From NCBI RefSeq assembly GCF_004378255.1, contig NZ_SNQG01000006.1:186001-250000 (forward strand): a DNA stretch of 64,000 bases, given 5' to 3'. This stretch comes from Mucilaginibacter phyllosphaerae. Lineage in GTDB: Bacteria > Bacteroidota > Bacteroidia > Sphingobacteriales > Sphingobacteriaceae. The notes beneath the pieces were generated by a model that worked only from the letters and a program-made list of their open reading frames with translations, was not told where the DNA came from and did not search any database. Numbering within the stretch: the stretch's first letter is position 1; each line of letters starts with the position of its first letter. Below, in pieces: positions 53,901 to 61,228 of the stretch. The position numbers and the translations under genes are program-made.

Positions 53901-53996
53901 TTTACCTGTAATTACCTTGTTCTGCGCCAGTGCCGGCTGAACAAAGAAACAGGTTAAAGCAAAAAAACATAATGTGAGTAAGTGTTTAAATTGCAT
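50964..53996 (-). CDS. SusC/RagA family TonB-linked outer-membrane receptor
   Basis: Outer-membrane transporter that imports a ligand delivered by its SusD partner, energised by TonB. Of 1010 residues, about 1-24 are the signal peptide. A carboxypeptidase-D-like domain (ITGKVTDKKDGSTLIGVSV) follows at about 29-112. Next comes the family signature LNEVVVIGYGTQ near 106-117, then the plug with GAGSIRSNDNPLYVVDGIPL near 168-187 and the beta-barrel. There is no N-terminal extension or FecR-type signalling domain. It is preceded by a 465-base gap and a DUF6377 regulator, and followed at once by SusD. Confidence 0.96.
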   Translation of the reverse strand: MQFKHLLTLCFFALTCFFVQPALAQNKVITGKVTDKKDGSTLIGVSVGAAGGVGTLTGVDGTYKLSVPASVTSLNFSYIGYQSQTVALNGQTNVNVSLQSASTNLNEVVVIGYGTQRIKDATGSVASLSPKDFNKGVIATPDQLLQGRIAGVQVTPSSGEPGAAATINIRGAGSIRSNDNPLYVVDGIPLDNGGTSGGYGVGAGSSSARNPLAFINPADIENISVLKDASSAAIYGARGANGVILITTRKGRKGQGVQFSANTSIANTAKRYDVLGREDFLKAVASVGSNAGTVAEGGIDYGGNTDWQDQIFRTAISQNYNLGFGGASNTGSYRASVGYDDQQGIVKNSALKRLNGRINASQSFFKERLKFDLQSTFSNVKDQFAPITNNAGFNGSLIGAAIQLNPTAPVFDSQGRYFSIANPAYDANGFPIGNGFRNPVSLLNQIDDRDNINRYLNNLSMTVKLVEGLSYKGNFGADISRGLRKTFYDPKVVGFTDAINIRDQNFPSPTGNGTAIYQYNQLTNYTTEHTLNYDKKWSDNSSLTVLAGYSYQTFKNFSRNEFGFKSSQPGVLVKDYNDFQQHLAYPVGDSSSYKLQSYFARVNYSYKDRYIITGTLRRDGSSRFGSNNKYGNFPAIAAKWRISNESFMPKGGFFDDLSLRLNYGKTGNQEIPSYGSLPVKQINYNGNSNPQIYLANPDLKWQANTTYGAGIDFSILKGRLTGTVDYFNKSISDLLFYQYNAQPALSPYIYVNLPGNVINKGFEFALNYAAIQTPTFTWDVSYNMSFIKNTVENFKGRNIITGNIDGQGLSGAYAQLIANGLPLFTFNVPNYSGLDANGFGIYPQGIDVSSVQGSPNPKFTASLTNNFSYKNWSLSFFLNAATGFQVYNNTANAFFYKGNLVSGRNVTKEVAQTAENALNSGEVSTRFLEKGDFLRLSNATIGYTFPLKESVFKTFRLSLTGQNLFLITSYSGLDPEINTDKQRDNVASKGIDYTSYPKARIFTLGVNASF

Positions 53997-54461
53997 AGTT
54001 TGTGGTTTAATTGATAATTGGTTATATAAAATTTTAGTACGTGTTTATTTTAAAAGTTGGTAAAACAGGCCTGCAGATAAAAAAATCGGCAAACAAATTT
54101 TACAATGCCGTGCAATGGTTAGTTACCCGGTAAAAAAACTTTAATAAAATGGTACAGTATATATTGGTTTATAATTGTGCTTTTTACAGCTGTGGGTTTG
54201 TATGCTTAAAAGCTAAACCGCTTTTAAAAACATTTTATCCCTATACAAAGATGTGTGTCTTGCGCATCATTCCCTACTACTTTAATGGAGTTATAAAAAA
54301 ATATAAGCTTTATAAATATCAAGTAACTGATTATCAATTACTTTAATTATAAAAAAAGCCGAAAAATATAACCTTTATCAAAGCATTTTTAAGCTATTTT
54401 AGTTAAAAAAGTATCTTATATAGTTCTTAAAGTATCTAAAATGATACCATTCATCTGCAAA
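53997..54461. other. 465-base intergenic region upstream of susC
   Basis: A/T-rich and without a convincing gene. It should hold the SusC promoter on the minus strand, but no clear TAnnTTTGC was found. The main structure is a 23-base palindrome at 54321-54343 with a single mismatch (AAGTAACTGAT/TATCAATTACTT). A weaker CGGCA...TGCCG hairpin lies near 54092-54115. Confidence 0.5.
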
Positions 54462-56081
54462 TCAGGATACGGTATCAACGGCCTTAATGTCCATAATACA
54501 CTGTTCAAACTGCTCGGGGTTTTTGGCCTTTGCCTTGATGCGCATTTTATAAACATAAATAGTATTTACCGAGTACTCCAATATTTTGGCAATTGTTTCG
54601 TTATCATTAATACCCATGCGGATGAGGGCAAAAATGCGCAGGTCAGTATTCAGTACTTCATGCTCGTGCGGCCAGATCTGGTCTTTCTCTTCAAACTGCG
54701 AATTAAATACCGAAATAAAGTTGGGGAAGATCTTTAAAAAAATGTGATCAAAGCTGTGGTATAACACCTCCCGCTCTTTTTTAATATTTATTTCGTTAAT
54801 GATCAGCCTGATATCTTCATACTTTTTGATAGACAGCTTGGTATCTACAGACATCTTCAGTTTTTCGAGCTTTAAGATATAACCGGATATGATCTTAAAA
54901 AACTGCCCGATGTACTCTTCCTTAATATGCGCATCCTCGCCCAGTTTATGATTAATATCTTTTAACTGTATGTTTTGATGCTCGATGATCCGTTCTTTAT
55001 GCTTTAACTTGCCCAACTGCTTATAGATCATCACCAGGAATAAAATTACCAGCGAGGCCAGCGCAGTTATGGCCAGCAGGTACATTAGTATGGTTTGTTT
55101 TTCTTTTTCGGAATGGTTAAGCTCTTCGGCCGCTACAACGGGTAGTATGGCCCCTATCTGTATCTTGCGCTGCCTTGCCCCGTAAAAATCGGCATCCTGC
55201 TTGGCCAGTTGTATAAAGGCATAAGCATCTTTTACGTTACCGGCTTTATACAATTGCTCGGCAAGGGTAAAAAGTGCAACGGTTTCTTTGGTGGATGACT
55301 TGATATCGGCAATGGCCGATTGAATAAGCAGGGGCAGTGCTTCCTGGTGCCGGTTAGAGTTTAAGTAACTGATGGCCAGCGAGCAGCTAATCATGGCGCG
55401 CAGGTGCATGGAAATGGGCTTGCCCGACCGCAGGATCTTGCTCAGTTCATCATCGCCCGTTAATTCGTTCCCTGCCTGCGCATCTTTTAAGCCGGTATAG
55501 TGCATCCAGTCGATAGAGCCCTTTTGGGTAAGGTTGATGGCAGAATCTATATAGGCATTGCTGGCCCTGATATACCCGGGAGATGAATACTTATCGTTAT
55601 TATACTTGGCCAGGTCGCTGTTACATCGGTACATGATAAAATAGTATTCGATCTTCATCGAATCGTTAAGCACCCTGGGGTTGATGGTACGCATGGCATC
55701 AAAGGTTTCTTTAAACATGCCCGACGACAACAGGATAAAACCCAGCTTGATCTGGCTGTAATACCCTCTTGACATATCGTTCATCAACGCGCTGAGATCT
55801 TTAAGCTTATTTACATATACGTAGGCCGAATCGTACTGGTAGGATTTATACTCGTCATAAAGCTTAACACACAGATCGTACTGCCGGGCGTAATCAAATT
55901 TCGAAGCGCTGCGCTGCTGTTTTTTAAGAAGAAGGATCCTGGCCTGTTTTTGGCCGTCGTAAATATCTTTACGGCTAATCTCTGCTTTTAAAACGCTTAT
56001 CAGGCTATCTGTACCGGCGCCGGCAGATACAGCAGGATAGGTAAGCATTAACGCAAATAATAACCTCAAAAAAAGTCTCAT
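54462..56081 (-). CDS. DUF6377 membrane regulator with LuxR-like HTH
   Basis: A 539-residue protein from ATG 56081 (MRLFLRLLFALMLTYPAVSAG, signal peptide). A helical, TPR-like periplasmic region spans about 25-310, followed by one membrane segment (MYLLAITALASLVILFLVMIYK) near 335-356. A coiled coil comes next, and a cytosolic C-terminal part ends in a LuxR-type helix-turn-helix (NDNETIAKILEYSVNTIYVYKMRIKAKA) near 495-525. This order (periplasmic sensor, membrane span, coiled coil, DNA binding) is typical of the DUF6377 proteins often found beside SusC/SusD loci. It probably senses the locus ligand and controls the SusC run 465 bases downstream. Confidence 0.85.
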   Translation of the reverse strand: MRLFLRLLFALMLTYPAVSAGAGTDSLISVLKAEISRKDIYDGQKQARILLLKKQQRSASKFDYARQYDLCVKLYDEYKSYQYDSAYVYVNKLKDLSALMNDMSRGYYSQIKLGFILLSSGMFKETFDAMRTINPRVLNDSMKIEYYFIMYRCNSDLAKYNNDKYSSPGYIRASNAYIDSAINLTQKGSIDWMHYTGLKDAQAGNELTGDDELSKILRSGKPISMHLRAMISCSLAISYLNSNRHQEALPLLIQSAIADIKSSTKETVALFTLAEQLYKAGNVKDAYAFIQLAKQDADFYGARQRKIQIGAILPVVAAEELNHSEKEKQTILMYLLAITALASLVILFLVMIYKQLGKLKHKERIIEHQNIQLKDINHKLGEDAHIKEEYIGQFFKIISGYILKLEKLKMSVDTKLSIKKYEDIRLIINEINIKKEREVLYHSFDHIFLKIFPNFISVFNSQFEEKDQIWPHEHEVLNTDLRIFALIRMGINDNETIAKILEYSVNTIYVYKMRIKAKAKNPEQFEQCIMDIKAVDTVS

Positions 56082-56387
56082 ATTTTGGTTGCAAAAGGGA
56101 ATTAAGGTTAACAATTATCCATCAAAATTTAAAAAAACAGCAACTGCGGGCCGCGGCCGGTTATTGTTAGTTACAGCAATACAAGGTATTACAGCTTTTT
56201 TAGTAAATTAAAATAAATAAGGGTAACCGGCTAAATCTTCCAAACGTAATATTAGTGATAATCTGCCAAATTTGTTTGCAGAGGCTGATTTTTATAAAAA
56301 CGCTAAAAATAAAGCCCGCCTCTTAAAAATAAGACGCGGGCCAATGTATGGTTCAGAAAAAACTGTTAAAATTAACGGAAGGGCGGG
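56082..56387. other. gap between DUF6377 and the 56388 gene
   Basis: Apart from the terminator at 56305-56342, it contains only A/T-rich DNA with a short G/C block near 56143-56162 (GCGGGCCGCGGCCGG). No gene is supported. Confidence 0.5.
56305..56342 (-). terminator. terminator after the 56388 gene
   Basis: On the minus strand the arms GCCCGCGTCTTA and TAAGAGGCGGGC (one mismatch) are followed by TTTATTTTT, 46 bases past the stop. Confidence 0.85.
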
Positions 56388-56792
56388 TTAGTTACACGTA
56401 GCGCCTTTTGTTATAGGCCCTGATCCGGATACGGTACCCTCGCGGGCGCATACGGTAGCGGTTTTACCTTTATCAAGATACTGGCTTGTAGCAATGCCGC
56501 CGCAGGTGGTATAATAAAATGTGCCGCCGGTAAACGCTGCCGAAATTAAATAACTGTAACAGGCCGGCGGCGGTGCCACAGCCGGGGCGGTATTATCTAC
56601 TTCCTTTACCTTGCTTACATCGGCTGCAGCAAATGTTACGGCGGGTGCTTCAACCAAAGCGGCAGGTTTGCTTATCCTGCTATCAGCCGCATTAGCGTTG
56701 GTAACTTTAGCAACATTAGCTAACGATTGGGCATGAATGGCACCTGCAAAACTACATAGCATTACAAGCAGCGCTAAAAGGTTCTTTTTCAT
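56388..56792 (-). CDS. small secreted hypothetical protein with Cys
   Basis: Not recognised. The ATG at 56792 gives MKKNLLALLVMLCSFAGAIHAQ, a good signal peptide cut after IHA; the in-frame longer start would bury it. The mature part of about 112 residues is Ala/Val/Pro-rich to about 80. The rest carries four Cys in the last 60 residues (PPACYSYL, YTTCGGIATS, TVCAREGT and the C-terminal TCN). The pattern suggests disulphides in a small cell-surface or periplasmic peptide. It resembles short Bacteroidota secreted peptides of unknown function. It lies 310 bases upstream of the DUF6377 regulator gene on the same strand, but a terminator intervenes. Confidence 0.75.
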   Translation of the reverse strand: MKKNLLALLVMLCSFAGAIHAQSLANVAKVTNANAADSRISKPAALVEAPAVTFAAADVSKVKEVDNTAPAVAPPPACYSYLISAAFTGGTFYYTTCGGIATSQYLDKGKTATVCAREGTVSGSGPITKGATCN

Positions 56793-56920
56793 AATAATTG
56801 GTTTTAATTGGTTAATAAGTAAATATAAATAACATTTCCTTTCAGTTACACCAAAAAATATGAATTTCTTTTTAGCGTACAAATTAAAACCTATAATTAA
56901 TCGGCACCAATCACAGCCGG

Positions 56921-57448
56921 TTAATAATCGGCCAGTACAATAATATTGCTGCTAATGGGGCTTATTTTTTCTAAACCTTTTAAAAAGCTTAACCCTACCA
57001 CAAAGCTAAAACCGGCAACTACGCCGCCCATCTCCTGTATCAGTTGGCTGGTGGCGGTTACGGTGCCCCCGGTGGCCAGCAAGTCATCGTGTATCATGAT
57101 CCGGTCGCCGGGGTTAAAGGCATCGGTATGTATCTCTATGGTAGCCTGGCCATATTCCAGTTCGTAAACCTTTTGGTTAACCGTGTGCGGTAGTTTACCG
57201 GCTTTGCGTACCGGTATAAAAGGCACACCCAGCCTGGTTGCTAATGACAGGCCGAACAAAAACCCGCGGCTTTCTACCCCGGCGATGGCATCGATCTGCA
57301 GATCCCCTATTTTGTTTAAAAAGGCGTCGTTTATTTGGGTACAAAGTTCGGGGTCTTTCAGTATCGGGGTAATATCCTTAAAGATGATACCGGGTTTAGG
57401 AAAATCGTGAATATCGCGGATAGCGGTTTTGATCTGCTGCTCTATCAT
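56921..57448 (-). CDS. apt: adenine phosphoribosyltransferase
   Basis: Salvages adenine with PRPP to AMP in the cytosol. The 175-residue protein has the type I phosphoribosyltransferase fold. The PRPP-binding loop appears as IMIHDDLLATGGT near 118-130. GVESRGFLFG near 60 and the KAGKLPHTV hood region near 83 are Apt-specific. FPKPGIIFKDITPIL at 17-31 is the classical N-terminal signature. It overlaps the helix-hairpin-helix gene by 4 bases (ATGA), so the two are in an operon. Confidence 0.97.
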   Translation of the reverse strand: MIEQQIKTAIRDIHDFPKPGIIFKDITPILKDPELCTQINDAFLNKIGDLQIDAIAGVESRGFLFGLSLATRLGVPFIPVRKAGKLPHTVNQKVYELEYGQATIEIHTDAFNPGDRIMIHDDLLATGGTVTATSQLIQEMGGVVAGFSFVVGLSFLKGLEKISPISSNIIVLADY

Positions 57449-58278
57449 TTATAAATTAAATAAGGCCCAATTTTACGCAAAATATCGGCATCTATAATGG
57501 CAATATTCTCTAAATCGCGCATGGAAATGTAATCGCCATGCTGGTTGCGGTATTCAATAATGGCATTTACCTGTTTATAATTAAGATAAGGCATCGGCCT
57601 CAGCTTATCAAACGTAACAGTGTTGATATTGATCTTACGGATGCGGCCGGCATCTGCCCGCACCTGGTTTTTGATCTCATCATATTTCAGGTCATCCATC
57701 CCAAACACCTCTTTCAGTTGCTCCTTATTCACAAAGCCGCCCAGCCGTTGGCGGTAGTAAAGGATGCGTTTGGCATAAGCCGGGCCAATGCCCTCAATTT
57801 TAGTCAGGGCTGACGAGTCGGCAGCGTTTAGTTCGATAACGATGCTGGGTTTGGCCCGGCTCTGCGGGATGATGATGAATGGCGCCAGCCGGGCATAATC
57901 AACTTTGGTAAGCCCGTAGATCTTTTGCAGGTCCGCCGCCTTACGAAACCGGCCGCCTTTTGCCGTGTAATTTTTAATGACCGCCGCTTGTTTTGCCGTG
58001 ATGCCCAGCTTTTGCCAGCCACCCGCCGTTATGGTGTTCGGATCGAACTTAAAAAGTACGTTGCGGGGCGTTTCGGGGGCGTTTAAAGGGCGCCGATTGG
58101 CGTTATTCAGCGCTGCTATTGCATTGTTAAATACAGTAACGTTTATTGTATTATCTTTGTGATACCACTGATAAGCATAAGGCGCTGCCAGCACAAGGGC
58201 TATCAGCACCAGTAACACCACCGTGCCGTTCCACTCTTTTTTGGTGAGGGCCAGGTGGTCTTTAAGCTGTGTTTTCAT
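57445..58278 (-). CDS. helix-hairpin-helix domain protein (ComEA-like)
   Basis: A 277-residue membrane-anchored DNA-binding-type protein. One hydrophobic segment at about 18-36 (GTVVLLVLIALVLAAPYAY) is followed by three ComEA-like helix-hairpin-helix units. These are near 70-125 (ITAKQAAVIKNYTAKGGRF), 140-195 (IELNAADSSALTKIEGIGPAYAKRILYYRQ) and 212-270 (ININTVTFDKLRPMPYLNYKQVNAIIEYRNQHGD). It could take part in DNA uptake or repair at the membrane, but no other competence gene is nearby. It is co-transcribed with apt and divergent from the acyltransferase gene. Confidence 0.88.
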   Translation of the reverse strand: MKTQLKDHLALTKKEWNGTVVLLVLIALVLAAPYAYQWYHKDNTINVTVFNNAIAALNNANRRPLNAPETPRNVLFKFDPNTITAGGWQKLGITAKQAAVIKNYTAKGGRFRKAADLQKIYGLTKVDYARLAPFIIIPQSRAKPSIVIELNAADSSALTKIEGIGPAYAKRILYYRQRLGGFVNKEQLKEVFGMDDLKYDEIKNQVRADAGRIRKININTVTFDKLRPMPYLNYKQVNAIIEYRNQHGDYISMRDLENIAIIDADILRKIGPYLIYK

Positions 58279-58344
58279 GATCAGGGTATATATAAAGCCG
58301 TTAAATTAATCATTTCTGAAGACTATTATCACGTTAATTGCAGC

Positions 58345-60099
58345 ATGAAAATTATAACCACAGAAGAGTTTGCCAAAGCCACCAAGCTGGACACCCTAAA
58401 AATGCCCGGATTAGCATCTATGCTGATGGAACTGATGAAGATCAATCAGGTAAATGAGCTTTTTGCACAGGCACAGCCCAAGCAAGGCCCTGATTTTGTG
58501 GATGCTATCTTAAAAGGCTGTGGCATAGAGGTTGAATTTGATGAGCGCGACCTGAGGCATATCCCTAAAGAGGGTGCTTTTATAGCTATAGCCAACCATC
58601 CCTACGGTGGTATCGAGGGGCTGATATTGCTTAAAATGCTAACCATGGTTAGGCCCGATGCCAAGCTGATGGCTAACTTCCTGCTGAAAAAGATCCCTAA
58701 CCTGAGCGAGTATTTTATAGCTGTAAACCCCTTTGAGAATGTAGAGCATTCATCCAGCATCAGCGGGTTGAAAAATACGCTCGAACTGTTGAATAACGGT
58801 ACCCCGATAGGTATTTTCCCGGCGGGCGAGGTATCTACCTTTAAACTGGAAAAACGCGAAGTTACCGACCGCCTGTGGCACCCTGTTGTGGGTAAGATCA
58901 TCGCCAAGGCTAAGGTACCTGTAGTGCCCATCTATTTTCATGGCAATAACGGCCTGTTGTTTAACTTACTGAGTATGATACATCCTACGCTCCGCACGGC
59001 TAAACTACCTTCAGAATTATTTAACAAGCAAGGCCAAACCATTAAGCTGCGTATTGGCAAGCCCATCAGAGTGGAGGATATCCCCGATAATAACAACAGC
59101 GCCAAAATATTGAACTTTTTGCGGGCTAAAACCTATGCGCTTGGTGCCGGTTTGGATGAAGAAAAAAAATTATTCAATCCGCGCAACCTGTTTAAGATCA
59201 AGAAACTACCGGAAGCCATAGTGCCAGAAACACCTGCGGATAAGCTGGAAAAAGAGGTTGACGGGCTTCGTGAGAACTACAAAGTATGGACCGAAAAGAA
59301 CTACGAAGTTTATATCACCGCTACCTCGCAGATCCCTACGGTTATCCGCGAGATAGGGCGTTTACGTGAGATCACCTTTCGCGAGGTTGGCGAGGGCACT
59401 AATAAAGCCACCGATCTGGACGAGTACGACATTTACTATCACCATCTTTTTATATGGGATACCGAAGCAAAGCGCATTGTTGGCGCCTACCGTATTGGTT
59501 TGGGCGACGAGATCTTCTACGGCGTAGGCAAAAAAGGCTTCTATATCAACGAGTTGTTTAAAATTAAAGAGCAGTTTACCCCTGTGCTTAAGAAAAGCCT
59601 GGAGCTTGGCCGATCGTGGATCCGCAAGGAATATCAAACCAAGCCCCTGCCTCTTTTCCTGCTATGGAAAGGCATTCTTAAGTTTGTGATAGATAACCCG
59701 CGCTACCGTTACCTGATAGGGCCGGTAAGCATCAGTAACTCGTTTTCGCAGTTCAGTAAATCGCTTATTGTAGATTATATCAACCGCAACCACTTTGACC
59801 ATGACATGGCCCAGTATGTAAAGCCACGCAAGAAATTCAAGGTAAATCTGGAGAACATCGATACCGACCTGCTGCTATCGGCCGGCGACAGTTTTAAGGG
59901 GCTGGATAACCTGATATCTGAAGTGGAAACGCATAACATGAAGGTACCCGTACTGCTTCGCCAGTACCTGGCGCTTAATGCCCATATCATCAGCTTTAAT
60001 ATCGACCCTAAGTTTGCCGATTGCCTGGATGGCTTCCTGGTGCTTGATCTGGAGAAAGTACCGCAGGATATATTGGAGAAACTGGGGAAGAATTTGTAA
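58345..60099 (+). CDS. bifunctional acyltransferase (OlsF-like: PlsC-type + GNAT-type)
   Basis: A 584-residue fusion, taking ATG 58345 (MKIITTEEF). The N-half is a lysophospholipid acyltransferase with NHPYGGIEG near 82 (in the position of the H-x4-D motif) and FPAGEVSTF near 158. The C-half, from about 330 to 560, is an OlsB/hemolysin-type N-acyltransferase with LREITFREVGEGT, DEYDIYYHHLF and GAYRIGLGDEI. This order matches OlsF, which makes ornithine lipids from ornithine in some Bacteroidota. The reaction therefore is probably N- then O-acylation of an amino acid, but the actual head group is not certain. Confidence 0.8.
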   Translation: MKIITTEEFAKATKLDTLKMPGLASMLMELMKINQVNELFAQAQPKQGPDFVDAILKGCGIEVEFDERDLRHIPKEGAFIAIANHPYGGIEGLILLKMLTMVRPDAKLMANFLLKKIPNLSEYFIAVNPFENVEHSSSISGLKNTLELLNNGTPIGIFPAGEVSTFKLEKREVTDRLWHPVVGKIIAKAKVPVVPIYFHGNNGLLFNLLSMIHPTLRTAKLPSELFNKQGQTIKLRIGKPIRVEDIPDNNNSAKILNFLRAKTYALGAGLDEEKKLFNPRNLFKIKKLPEAIVPETPADKLEKEVDGLRENYKVWTEKNYEVYITATSQIPTVIREIGRLREITFREVGEGTNKATDLDEYDIYYHHLFIWDTEAKRIVGAYRIGLGDEIFYGVGKKGFYINELFKIKEQFTPVLKKSLELGRSWIRKEYQTKPLPLFLLWKGILKFVIDNPRYRYLIGPVSISNSFSQFSKSLIVDYINRNHFDHDMAQYVKPRKKFKVNLENIDTDLLLSAGDSFKGLDNLISEVETHNMKVPVLLRQYLALNAHIISFNIDPKFADCLDGFLVLDLEKVPQDILEKLGKNL

Positions 60100-60636
60100 C
60101 ATTTCGCCAACACGTCATCGCGGAGGGCTGTTACTTTTTCTGGATATAAAGCAACCAAGATTATATAGCAAAAAAGGCTTTTACGGCGCATAAGGCCTGT
60201 GCCGTAATTCACTCAGAACCAAAAGAATCTTTTGCCCGCACAGCTCCAGCAAAAGCCCCCTATGCCTGCCCCGCGCAAGGCCAGCATCGTTCTTCCCGAT
60301 TTCGGACGAAGCTGATCTGCTGACATTGTAGAGAAAAAAATCATTCTGTAAATTCTATAATTCCGGTTCAGACAAATAGCAGATACTGTAGGCGAATGAA
60401 TGCACTCCGTTGGTTAACGGATCGCATGACAAAAAAGAAAAAGTCCAATAAATTGCAAAAATTCGCTTAATCCCGGTTCAGGACAATTCTCTGCGTTAGG
60501 GATAGAAGCGGGTACCGGCCCGGAGCGTAATGCCTGCAGGCGTATGAGTGAATAGCCCGACCGCAGGGAACGCCCAAATGTTAATTTTTGTCCGTCCGTT
60601 TCTAAGTGCGGACATTTTTGGACAAAAGCGGACAGG
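60100..60636. repeat. gene-free mosaic of repeat-like elements
   Basis: This 537-base stretch has no coherent reading frame. It contains two related direct repeats (60351-60375 and 60460-60486, core CCGGTTCAG). Hairpins lie at 60407-60420 (CCGTT-GGTT-AACGG) and near 60282-60305 (CTTCCCG-ATTT-CGG-CGAAG). A structured G/C-rich element runs from 60491 to 60575, and a cluster of GTCCG/CGGAC units from 60588 to 60635. Such DNA is typical of interspersed intergenic repeats. Confidence 0.75.
60491..60575. repeat. structured element GCGTTAGGGAT...GGGAACGCCC
   Basis: An outer stem GCGTT (60493-60497) pairs with AACGC (60569-60573). Inside lie CGGG..CCCG near 60509-60522, the perfect palindrome GCCTGCAGGC near 60532-60541 and CCC-7-GGG near 60556-60568. 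It could fold as a multi-branched RNA or be a mobile palindromic unit. Confidence 0.6.
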
Positions 60637-61173
60637 CTAATACTTCAATCCTAACCTTCTGGCTAACCTGTACAGCACCCACAGCGGGGTTACGTGCAGC
60701 AGTTTGGTGTCATCGGTAAAAGATTGATCGTTACGCTCTATTTTGCCGCCTATGTACTGGCCTGCAAGGGATATCATGAGTATGGCTACGCTGATGGCAC
60801 TTAATTCTGCACCGCCTGCCTTTTGATACAGTTCCAGCTGCATAATGCCATAACTAAAACCAAAAAACATAAACAACGCAAAGTAGGATAACAAGGGCGA
60901 CATTTTTAAATAATAATAAATGCCAAAGGCTATAATGAACGATGCCCAGTTAAAATAGCCGTTATACTTACCTATCAGGCCAATATGCGGGAAAGGGATA
61001 GCCCATGCCATGCCCAATAAGCCCAATACCATCAGCGGTACAAAAATGTAATGCAATACCAGGTTCACCGGGTTTTGATGGCTGGCATCTAAACGCTGAA
61101 AGTAAAAGTCTATTTTACGCTGATCGCCCGGCTTTGCGGGTTGGGGTTTAATATTGGTGTGTTGCTTTCCCAT
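60637..61173 (-). CDS. Mpo1/DUF962-like membrane dioxygenase family protein
   Basis: A 178-residue membrane protein of the Mpo1 (YGL010w, DUF962) family. Yeast Mpo1 is a Fe2+-dependent dioxygenase that alpha-oxidises 2-hydroxy fatty acids. The hallmark segment LDASHQNPVNLVLHYIFVPL at about 28-47 carries two conserved His (32, 41). About four hydrophobic segments follow, one carrying YYYLKMSPLLSYFALFMFFG. The C-terminal HVTPLWVLYRLARRLGL is typical. A role in hydroxy-fatty-acid or sphingolipid turnover is plausible in Sphingobacteria, but that is inference. It is downstream of rny after a strong terminator. Confidence 0.82.
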   Translation of the reverse strand: MGKQHTNIKPQPAKPGDQRKIDFYFQRLDASHQNPVNLVLHYIFVPLMVLGLLGMAWAIPFPHIGLIGKYNGYFNWASFIIAFGIYYYLKMSPLLSYFALFMFFGFSYGIMQLELYQKAGGAELSAISVAILMISLAGQYIGGKIERNDQSFTDDTKLLHVTPLWVLYRLARRLGLKY

Positions 61174-61178
61174 AAAAC

Positions 61179-61209
61179 AAAAAAGCCCTCTCCTATTGTG
61201 AGAGAGGGC
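61179..61209 (-). terminator. terminator after rny
   Basis: On the minus strand GCCCTCTCTC and GGAGAGGGC arms are followed by TTTTTTG, 20-50 bases past the rny stop. Confidence 0.9.
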
Positions 61210-61228
61210 CTATATAAGCTTTTATTAA

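Noticed and set aside
60100-60636. A small gene in the 60.1-60.6 kb gap
   Set aside because: All frames are broken by stops and none has codon use like its neighbours; repeats explain the sequence better.
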